From the NCBI RefSeq assembly GCF_020080835.1, contig NC_058160.1:15177152-15241151 (forward strand): a stretch of DNA of 64,000 nt, read 5' to 3'. Origin of the DNA: Cotesia glomerata (taxonomy: Eukaryota > Arthropoda > Insecta > Hymenoptera > Braconidae). How positions within the stretch are numbered: the first letter of the stretch is position 1; every line of letters starts with the position of its first letter. Below are positions 52,596 through 61,916 of this stretch, one piece after another. The notes below the pieces were generated by a model that was given only the letters and a program-made list of their open reading frames with translations, did no database searches and was not told the origin of the DNA. The translations under genes were made by a program, and so were the position numbers.

Positions 52596-54797
52596 GTGTG
52601 TGTGTGTGTAAATGTTTTTTTTTTTTAACTTAGGGGGGGGGGATCCCTTTTACGGATTCCAGGCATAGCTGTTCGGCCTGAATATGTGGTGACTCGACGC
52701 ACCGTCATACTACAACTCGACGCTAACGCCCCTACCCACTAAACCCTAAACCCCTTTTCTTCTTTCCTCTAATCCCTTATGGAAACCGCCGTCAGGCATT
52801 ACTTTGTGAGGGGAGGATCTAGCTACTGCGATTCCTTCTGGTGGCTAAGGTTTTATTTTTCCTTCCTTCTAGTTTCTGTCATTTACCATTTTTCTTTCAA
52901 TGAATGCGGCTCTGTAAGCACTTCGGTGGTAAACGTGCTTGTGGCGTTCCAGGCAGCTTCGGATGACAGCATTTCTTCTACTATTGACTCTAGTGTGATT
53001 TTCTTGTTCAGGATCATCTCTAACTCATCACGCTGTGGGTTAAAACGAGGGCACTCGAAGAAAACGTGCTCCGCATTTTCAGCAACTCTTGGGCAAGACG
53101 GACACTCTGGGGAATTATCGTGCTTAAAGCGATGAAGGCACTCTCGGAAACAGCCGTGTCCTGACAACATCTGGGTCAGATAGTAGTTGGCCTCGCCGTG
53201 ATTCCGGTTAAGCCAAACGTCAATCCTTGGTATAAGTCGATGAGTCCATCTTTCCTTCTCCGTACCATCCCATAGTTGTTGCCATCTCGCTATACTATGT
53301 TGTCGCTCTTCAGTTCTCAGTTCTTTAGCGCTCAGTGTAGATGACCTCTTTCGGTGTTATAGGTTCCATCTTTCCTCAGCTAGGACTCTAAGAGGCAGAG
53401 TTCCAGAAATTACGCACACTGCCTCCTCGGATATTGTGCGGAAGGCGCTTGCAACTCTCAGTGCACTTAATCGGTAGACCGGTCCGGTTTCCTTCATGAT
53501 TCTTGGGTCTCCAGCGCGTCTGCCCGACGGATATTTCATATGTGAGCACTGATGTGACTACTGACGACAGCAATAGTCTCCTGCTCTGTTTCGGGCCTCC
53601 GACATTCAGCATCAGTCTTGATAGGCTAGTTACCACCGCTGATGCTTTAGCACTTACGTGTTTGATCTGTTGCTTAAAGTTCAGTCGGGCATCCAGCGTC
53701 ACCCCCAGATATCGGATAAATGGTTGCGATGCGATCTCCTGCTCGCCGACATTCAGCTTGATGTTTTCTACGATCTTTCTGCTGGTGATGAGCACAGCTT
53801 CAGTTTTGTGCTTGGCTAACTCCAACTTCATCATCTCCATCCATAGGTTAATCCGGCTAAATGTTATATCGAAAGCCAGATTGATCTTTTCCAAGTGTTT
53901 CGCGACAATTACTACCGCTACATCATCGGCATATGCAACAAGTTTCACCTCTGATGGTAATGCAACTCTAAGGAGACCATCATAGATGATGTTCCACGGC
54001 AAAGGACCCAAAACCGCGCCCTGTGGCACTCCTCCGGTTATTTCGTACTCCTTTGGATTGTTTTTTGTGTCATATTTGAGGACTCTGTCTGGAAAGTAGT
54101 TTGCTACCATTCTGCGCAGGTATCCTGGCACTTCTTTATCTTCGAGAGTTCGCATGATGCAGTCCCAGTTAGCGGAATTGAAGGCATTTTTGATGTCCAA
54201 GGCAGCCACTAAACAATACTTCTTTCTGCCACGTTCCCATCTCTTTTCAGCGATTGCCTCCTTAGCTGTATCGACCACCAGGTTGATCGCATCCAGCGTT
54301 GATGGTCCTTTCCGGAAACCATACTGGCCTTCTGCTAGAAGTGGATCGACGACTGCTTCTATTCGTTGGTGCATTATACGCTCTAATATCTTACCCGCTG
54401 TATCCAGCATGCATAGTGGTCGGTAGGATGATGGCTCGTCAGGTGGCTTCTTCCCTTTAGGGAGAAGTACAAGTCTTTGCTGTTTCCATCTTCTAGGAAA
54501 AATATTTTCTTTGAGACACGAATCGTAGGTATCTAAGAATAGATTTGGCGCTGCTTTAATAGTTGTTTTTGAAGCAATATTCGGGATTCCATCCAATCCC
54601 AGCGCCTTATTATTCCCTACTCAGTTGCACGCCTCCATCAGTTCCTCTTCTGTGAAAGGTGGAATGTCTTCTCGATTTACTGGCAATGAAGAATAGCCGA
54701 ACTTACTTTGTCGAGGAAACAGCGTAGAAACTATTCTTTCCAGGAGCTGTGGACACGTAGGTGATAGCATTGGCTGGCGCTTCAGGTGGGTCATGAC
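52596..54797 (-). mobile_element. R1-clade LINE, copy B
   Basis: Flanked at its 3' end by a (GT)n tract (52596-52612) and cut at its 5' side by the LTR starting at 54798. The RT domain is nearly complete: FPRRWKQQRLVLLPKGKKP, SSYRPLCMLDT, GQYGFRKGPSTLDAI, LDIKNAFNSANWD, TGGVPQGAVLGPLPWN, YADDVAVVIVAKH. A TGA stop at 54621-54623 lies just before the fingers, and the frame changes near 53.52 kb. The C-terminal CPSCPRVAENAEHVFFECPR finger is at ~53.1 kb. The upstream endonuclease is not in the window. Confidence 0.85.
53388..54596 (-). pseudogene. R1-clade reverse transcriptase
   Basis: Main open stretch (~400 codons) of LINE copy B, with fingers, palm (LDIKNAFN, YADD) and thumb (YLGVTLDARLNFKQQIKHV). 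The last ~40 residues are out of frame; the proper continuation (YRLSALRVASAFRTI) is in another frame at 53539-53357. The upstream part PFTEEELMEACN is separated by an in-frame TGA. Catalytic residues are intact. Confidence 0.8.
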
Positions 54798-55773
54798 TGT
54801 TATGTCCACCCGTAAAATTTTTCTTTTAAATTTAAATCACCCGCGCAGATAGAAGACTTCTCCATGCGCGAAAGCCACAATAAAATAGAAGCTACGTGAC
54901 TGCTGATTGACTAGCGGGGACTTCTGCAAACTCAGCATCGCGAGCATTTAAAAACGAGAAACGGAGACCACTCCCGGTCTTTGTTAATTAATTCGACTTC
55001 CGCGTTTAATTGACGGGCCCGTGCCTTGTAGAGTCCTTTGCTTTAATTTGCACTGCACTTAAAGGAAGTTTGGACGTGGTTTAACCGGCAGGCCACGTAT
55101 TAATTTTAAGTATCTTAGAGAGTCGTATTCTCAAAGTTCTAATTTGCCCTGCTTTTAGGCGAGAATTCGGCCAGTAAGTAAATCATAGAGAACCGTATTC
55201 TCAAAGTTCTAATTTGCCCTGCACTTAGGCGAGAATTCGGTCATTAAGTTTATTCAAAATTTCCTAAAAGCTAGTTTTGCGCACTTTACCCTACGGGGGA
55301 CTGGAGGACGTTAGCTCAAATTCAAATAAAATTTATTATAATAATTTCGATTAAATAAAATTTGTGAAAGTGTAAAAGTTTTGGTGTTAATTGAAATAAA
55401 TCTTAAAAAGAAGTGAAATCAGTTTAAATCAGTTCATTTCACAAAATAAGAAGCCCGTAAAATAAGCAGCCCAATTCCATCCTAATCAATCCGCTGCAAG
55501 GACCAATCAGAGGGCCCAATCCAGGAAAAGGGCTAACAGCAGCCCCGGAGTCACGGATCCGGTAATAACTAAAAACCCTGCAAAGAGTAAGTACATCTAT
55601 TCTTAATAAAATCCGTAATCAGTCTCAAACGAAGGCGTGGTAAATTCGTCCGTCGAAAACGTCCCACATAAATAATTAAAACAACGGAATTAAAACTCCG
55701 TTGCGTATTCTTTAAACCGTTAGTCCAAACCTCCACCGTTTACGCTACCACTTAAACGCCCTTGGACATAACA
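54798..55773 (+). repeat. gypsy 5' LTR
   Basis: Starts TGTTATGTCCACCCG and ends GGACATAACA. Contains a ~66-bp direct duplication (55116-55250; units with TATTCTCAAAGTTCTAATTT and GGCGAGAATTCGG) and the GCTTTAATTTGCACTGCACT block shared with the LTR at 2384-3402. The flank before it is GTCATGAC. Confidence 0.85.
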
Positions 55774-55783
55774 TAAAGAACAC

Positions 55784-55795
55784 TGGTGGCAGCGG
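55784..55795 (+). promoter_or_regulatory. primer-binding site (tRNA-Leu-like)
   Basis: TGGTGGCAGCGG, ten bases after the LTR end. It is complementary to a tRNA 3' end CCGCTGCCACCA, which from general knowledge fits a Leu tRNA. Confidence 0.65.
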
Positions 55796-57555
55796 CTAAA
55801 TTTCGAGTACGAAATTATTTAACTTTCGTTTGAGAAAATTTAAATTCTCTAAAATTATTTTTCTTTTCTTTTTCGAACTATCTAAATCTTTATTAACATC
55901 AAGTAAATTCCACTGTTAAGTAAATTCTAGTTTTGACAGTTTAAAATCTCTTTCTTAAAAACTAAAATTATCAGTTTCTTTTATTCTTAAATTTTATAAA
56001 TTTTCAAGTCTTATTTAAAATTCGTAAAATCTTGTTGTATATATCATTAACTCCAGAAATTCTAATTTTTGTTTAACATTTTTTTTGTTCACATCAAAGT
56101 TTTTCTTATAATTTGCTAAAGAATTTTCTTTTTATTTATTTAAAGGAGTTATAAAATTTAAAATAAAATCATTTCTTTTCATTATCTTTTTCACCTTTTA
56201 TAATAATTTTCTTCTCTTAGTCTAAATAATAGAATAAAGATTCGCTGACGTTTCTTTATTCGAGGTGCGGCTCGCATCACGCGGACTCGCACGTGCATCT
56301 CTTGTCAGCAAAAGTATTATACGTCCGTTTAAAGAATTATTTTGCTAATTAAGCAGTTTACGAGTATTATTTTTAAATTCTATTATTCAAATTTTATTTA
56401 TAAAAGTTTATTTTTGCCTTTCATCATTTTAATCTATTTCTAGAAATTAGTTAGCAAGAACTTATTTTGGCTAAGAGTTATTTTGAACCCTTTACACTTA
56501 TACCTACACATTACAAGAAGGGTGCTTTGAATTTAGCACCTTCTCTACACGAAGGTTTCCAGTTCTGGAAAGGTGCTTAACAGCACTTTCTTTAGCTGAG
56601 AAAACTTTCACAAAACTCAACTCTTGGGAAGGGTGCTTTGAATTTATTACCTTCCCTTGATCACATTTACTTGGCTAAAAATAAAATTTTTTACCAAAAT
56701 AAGTCAGAAAAAAAACTTAAATAGTCGAAAATTTTTTTAAAATTTTTGTTTATATATATAAAATTTTTTTTCTCTCCCAGAATTTCTCTCCTATCCAGAA
56801 TTTCTGTTGACTCGAGATGCTACTACTTTAATAACAAATTTTTTTTGAATGAAAATTTTTTTGATATTGACTATTATTTGATATTGATTACTGTTGTTAA
56901 AATTAAGAACCCTTTTGCCCTCATTTATAATATTAGGCTTTCGATATATAATTACGAATACCGTATGAAATTTTGTCTGATCCCTCCAAACAACCGAATT
57001 ATATTTTCGTGAGCTGAAACTTAGAAAAAAAAAAAAAAAAAAAAAAACGGAAGAGAAAATTTTTTTTTGTGTTTTGTCGTTTTTTTTCTTATTTAAATAT
57101 TAAATTCGCTGACAATTAATAAAGAATTTCTTTTTCATTACTGTCTAATTAAAATATTCGATTCTTCTTTTATTACTATCTTGAAATTGCTTATAGTAAA
57201 CACACGTCCTTCAACTCTTCCGTGTCTATCCGTTCGTACTCAACATACTGCAACTCTATACACACGATAACTAATCTTTTTCTCCGGTTATTGTACTCTA
57301 CAGCTGTGACCTACTTACCTAGTGACCGATAAAAATACATCACGATTTAAGTCATATACAATTCAATTTTTTATTTTTCTTTATTTTGAGTTCTTTGAGC
57401 GAAAACTTTCTTCTTAAAACTTCGTTCAAATTCAAACCTCACCCGGAATAGCTAAATTTTCCCTCAAAGTAAACCACCCTGTAATCGTGGAACTCTTCGA
57501 GGACAAGTCAGGAACGTTTTTCGTCCCTTGTTCAAACGACTTTCCGTTTGGAGTC
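55796..57555 (+). other. 5' leader of the plus-strand gypsy
   Basis: About 1.75 kb, AT-rich, with repeated GAAGGGTGCTTTGAATTTA words at about 56516-56680 and a homopolymer A run at ~57025. No convincing ORF; 56746-57012 is a chance-like frame. The leader is long for a gypsy element. Confidence 0.6.
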
Positions 57556-59070
57556 ATGGCTAGGAGAACTTTCCGTATCGATGCCTCTATAAACGAGGAA
57601 AACCTTAATGCTCAGATACAAACCCTAGCTAAAGAACTTCATGATGCCCTTCCCTACTTCAACGGAGAAGGTCCAAACGCCGTCAAAGATTTTGAATTAT
57701 TCGACGGGATAGTCAGAAACTGGTTACCAAGTATCCCAGCAGATAAACAAGACTTCTTTGCTCGCCGTGTAGCCCAAAAACTATACGGACGAGCCAAAAG
57801 ACTGGTCGAACATGTTGAACTAAGCTCAGTTGAAGATATCCTACTCGTTTTAGGTCGAAAACTCAAAAGGGGCGACCCATATATCACCTGGCAGAAAAAT
57901 TTAGCCGCTGCAACCCCAAAAGATTCCGAAAATATCGAAGACTTTTATTATCGTTTAAGCGAGATGGTTCGTCGTATCGAACTCAATGCTCCCGAAGATG
58001 ACAGACCTGTAGTTAAACGAACATTTGAAAAGACTGCAGCTACTACACTGTACGAATATCTGCCAGACTTTTTAAGATGCCTATGCAAAATAAAAAGAGC
58101 CGAAACTCTAGACGATATGTACAAAGCAATTGAAAATGATGCGTACAGAAGACCAGAACGTAGACGGCCTACAAGAGACGATGGACTCATACCGGGAGAA
58201 ACTCTCCCACCTTCAGTAGAATTTCACAGACGATCTGGACAAGACGGTAACAGACATTACCCGCAAATGCCGAGATCTTCTCGAGATTATGATGATCGGG
58301 GTAATTATCGCGAACTGCCTCGTACTTTAACATACCAAGAATACAGTCAACCTGCAAGGACAAGCTCCTCTGGACCATTACACACTACTGACTATTACGA
58401 AGACCCATTCCCTGACACGTATGAAGACTACGCTCCTGACAGTCACTACGGGCAAAGTTATCGAGTAGAACAACAAATGATGGGCTCTACTTTCGCGTTC
58501 GGAACCGAGCGAAACACGCAATATATACCTAAGACACAAAATTATTATCAACCGCGACCTTTTCAAAATTATAACCAAAATCGTTATCATCCGGGAGTAC
58601 CAAGTCCTACAAAGAGAGCGGTACGCTTTGATGAAGACGAAGATTCGGAAGAAGCAAAATTACGGCACAAATCGGACTCGACGATAATCTGTAACTGTCT
58701 ATTCTGCCCAAAAGGAGAACGTCAACACGCGTACGATCCTTTAAACGGATCGGGCGCTCGTCAACCGGAGGCAATGGCGAGTATGCCCGTCCAATCTCCG
58801 TCTACTTCAACGAGGACTTCCAGCAATTATCAGCAGTATCCAAGGAGTCAATATCGAAATTATCAGAATCAATACCCTCGATCAATTCTACAAAATTCCC
58901 AGAAACAAGTACTAGAACATCAATCAACTATGACGGAGCCAATGTCGCTACCGAGACCGGAACAACCATCAATCCAGAGCAACACGATGTCACCAGCAGG
59001 GCAGCAGAGCCCTCAAATGATGACCGCAGGAGAGCTACGAGCCCAGGCGAGGACGAACCAAAGTGTCTAA
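57556..59070 (+). CDS. gag: gypsy Gag
   Basis: I start it at ATG 57556 (MARRTFRID) because the open frame further upstream has only GTG at 57487. The N-terminal ~220 residues form a helical capsid-like domain (YFNGEGPNAVKDFELFDGIV, YGRAKRLVEHVEL, ENIEDFYYRLSEMV, YEYLPDFLRCLCKIK). A long Tyr/Gln/Arg/Pro-rich disordered region follows, then CNCLFCPKG (~58.70 kb), a Cys motif unlike the usual CCHC knuckle. It ends TAA at 59068-59070. The pol frame opens at 58695 in the -1 frame, so the two overlap by ~375 bases. Intact. Confidence 0.85.
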   Translation: MARRTFRIDASINEENLNAQIQTLAKELHDALPYFNGEGPNAVKDFELFDGIVRNWLPSIPADKQDFFARRVAQKLYGRAKRLVEHVELSSVEDILLVLGRKLKRGDPYITWQKNLAAATPKDSENIEDFYYRLSEMVRRIELNAPEDDRPVVKRTFEKTAATTLYEYLPDFLRCLCKIKRAETLDDMYKAIENDAYRRPERRRPTRDDGLIPGETLPPSVEFHRRSGQDGNRHYPQMPRSSRDYDDRGNYRELPRTLTYQEYSQPARTSSSGPLHTTDYYEDPFPDTYEDYAPDSHYGQSYRVEQQMMGSTFAFGTERNTQYIPKTQNYYQPRPFQNYNQNRYHPGVPSPTKRAVRFDEDEDSEEAKLRHKSDSTIICNCLFCPKGERQHAYDPLNGSGARQPEAMASMPVQSPSTSTRTSSNYQQYPRSQYRNYQNQYPRSILQNSQKQVLEHQSTMTEPMSLPRPEQPSIQSNTMSPAGQQSPQMMTAGELRAQARTNQSV

Positions 59071-61336
59071 CAACAGGAAGAGGCCCAACAGTCTATCTAC
59101 GAAGTCCAGCACTTCGAAAAGGCGGAGTAAACGCCCTCCTCGACACCGGTTCCAACCTTAACTTACTCTGCATAGAAGAGCTATGCGACGGAGCCCTCTT
59201 TAACAGCGAAAACACGGGAGTAGTCGGAGGTATTACTACAAGCTCAATGCCTATAACCGGTTCTATCAGCCTAAAAATATTCGGAGCTAAAATCACGTTC
59301 CATCTCGTACCAAAACCACCCGGCGGTTATAGAGCTATTCTCGGAAACGAATTTTTCATTCAAAATCGAGTAACCATCTCGTTTTACTGGAACACTCTAG
59401 TAATGAAAAACAGACCTATACAACCAATACCGATCATCAACCCACGAAGGTTCCCCGAGCAAAAGATCCTCGCTCTAGGAACCGGGCCAAAGGTATACAT
59501 CTCGTGTAATCTGCGCCTACGTAATTTCCAGCGATTCCTCATCGATACAGGCGGGGATGTATGCCTCATCAATGTATCCGCGTTAAAACCTGAAACAATT
59601 ATCGACACTGGAAAAGCTAGGAAATTCCAAGGTCTCAGCGACAGTACCTTTGAGACTCTAGGAGTAGCTAAATTAAAAATTCTCAACATCGAAGTCGAAT
59701 TTCAAGTTTGCCGGGAGGATTTACCATTCCCCGGAGTGGGAATCTTGGGAAACAATTTCCTTGAAACCGAAAAAGCCGAAATTTCTTATGACAATCAAAC
59801 CTTAGTTCTATTATCTTCTCCAACAAAAAAAACCTCCTTTAGCCTTGAAACAAAGCCTTCTTCAAGCTATACACTACCACCTCGTATGAAAATAGTAGTA
59901 GCAATACCAGTCCAGGACTTCGAGAAGAGCGAGGGATATCTTCCTCGAATGAACCTTCCAGAGGGAGTCCTTGGAGGAGAGGCCGTTGTCAAGGTAGAGG
60001 ACGGGTATGCCACGTGTATGGTCATTAATCTTAATTCAAATCCAGTCGACATAGACATCGGACCCCAAGCACTCGAAGATTTCGAGTTCAGTAACCCTAG
60101 ATCAGACGGGGACGAGTCCGATGACCCTTCCATCGAAAATTCTAGTCGTATAGCCAATCCGGAAGTACGTATTAAGACCATACTTCAGAAAATACCCCTA
60201 GGTCATCTAAATGAAGAAGAAAAAGAGCAAGTTCAAGAGCTTATAAAATACAACCACGATGTCTTTCATCTCCCTGGAGACAAACTGGGTTGCTCGAAAA
60301 ATTTCACCTGCCGGATTGAAACTACCACCAATGAACCGGTGAGAATAAAACAGTATCGATTTCCCCCAGAACATCGGGAAGAAATTGCCAGGCAGGTTGA
60401 AAATCTTGAAAAACAGGGAATAATTCGAAAATCTAACTCTCCGTACAATTCACCTTTGTGGATTGTACCAAAAAAATCTAATGACCCTTCTATAAAAAAA
60501 TATAGAATGGTTATCGATTTTAGGCAATTAAATAAAATCACTAGAGGGGATGCCTATCCTTTACCCCTAATTATCGATATTTTAGACCAGTTAGGCGACG
60601 CTAATTTCTTCAGCGTCTTCGATCTCGCCATGGGTTTCCACCAGGTCCCAATGCACCCCGCTGATGCACCAAAAACGTCATTTTCGACCCCAGATGGCCA
60701 CTGGGAATATTGTTGCATGCCTTTTGGCCTAGAATGCGCTCCGTCTATCTTCCAACGAATGATGGATTCCACTTTAAGCGGGTTAAAAGGGACGGAATTA
60801 TTTATTTATATCGACGATTTAGTTAGCTATGGTAAAACCCTAGAAGAACATGGGGTGAGAGTTCACAGATTATTCAATAGATTGAGAGAAGCGGGTCTCA
60901 CTCTCCAACCTGAAAAATGTAAATTTTTCTGTCCAGAAGTAGATTATTTAGGTCATGTAATAACGAAAGAGGGCATAAAACCAGACCCGAAAAAGGTTTC
61001 ATCACTAAAAAATGCCTCGCGACCTAGAAGCCATACGGAAGCCAGAAAATTTATGGGACTCGCCAATTATTATCCAAGGTTTATCCAAAATTTCGCTGAA
61101 AGGGCTAAGCCCATAACAGATCTTACGCGAAAAACAAAACCTTTTATATGGACCGAAGAAGTGCAAATGGCATTTGACGATATCAAAAAAGCCCTCTGCG
61201 AAGTCTCTTGCGTTTCAAGAGTATTTCACGACACCGAAACCCGATATACGGACGTAGAAAAACAATGCCTGGCAGTAGTTTACGCAATTCAACAATTTCG
61301 ACCGTATCTACAAAAACATTTTACTCTAATAATCAG
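58695..61336 (+). CDS. pol: gypsy Pol: tandem protease, RT, start of RNase H
   Basis: Open in the -1 frame relative to gag, so translation by -1 frameshifting is implied. Protease unit 1: LLDTGSNLNLL (59.14 kb) to AILGNEFF (59.34 kb). Unit 2: LIDTGGDVCLI (59.54 kb) to GVGILGNNFLE (59.75 kb). RT has YRMVIDFRQLNK, FSVFDLAMGFHQVPM, WEYCCMPFGL and catalytic YIDDLVSYG (~60.81 kb). The RNase H segment is deleted: KKALCE (~61.2 kb) joins directly to VSCVSRVFHD, missing about 50 residues present in the minus-strand copy, including its LATSASD motif. The frame stops in the MITE at 61407. Confidence 0.85.
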
Positions 61337-61338
61337 TA

Positions 61339-61914
61339 GGGGACGGACGGGCAAGACGGAGAGGGCGGGTAAAATGAATAATCGTTTTAAATCGCTGGTC
61401 GGTCGATAGAAACATTTTAGACAGCAATCTATCAATCTATTATGTAACTACACTTACCGTTATCGATAAAGCATTGGTTTTGCATACTTGTGGGAATTTT
61501 TTTTTATAAATATTGAAATTTAGGAAAAAAAAAAAATTTTAAATCGTAAGTATACAGTACTTAGTTTAATGTTGTTAAGGACGATGCAGATTTGATTTTT
61601 TTTCTTCATATTCAGGACGCGGTTGATATTTTTGCGACGATTGTTTTGATTGAAATGTATTTTCCAATCAGTATTCGTTTTACGCGACCTGAGTATTCAT
61701 TTTGCCCGCCCTGGTAGGGCAAAACGGATAATGTTGACTTTTTTTTTTTTTTAATTTCGAAGAAGAATTTCTTTGTTATTATTTTTATTTTACTTCAATT
61801 ATAAACTTCAATTACCCAAAAAATTATTAGCCAAAGTTAAGAATGGATATGATTGTAATATATATTTGTTATTTCATTTTCAAATTAAAATATCCGTTTT
61901 GCCCGTCCTTCCCC
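61339..61914 (+). mobile_element. TA-flanked MITE in pol
   Basis: Inverted ends GGGGACGGACGGGCAAGACG and its right counterpart TTTTGCCCGTCCTTCCCC, with TA on both sides (61337-61338, 61915-61916). A second, imperfect copy of the terminal motif (TTTTGCCCGCCCTGGTAGGG) lies in the middle (~61.70 kb). Ignoring the element and one TA leaves pol in frame. No ORF. Confidence 0.85.
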
Positions 61915-61916
61915 TA

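Noticed and set aside
59247..61409. Pol starting at the ATG at 59247
   Set aside because: The frame is open back to 58695 and the first protease DTG (59142) lies upstream of that ATG; frameshifting from gag is the better reading.
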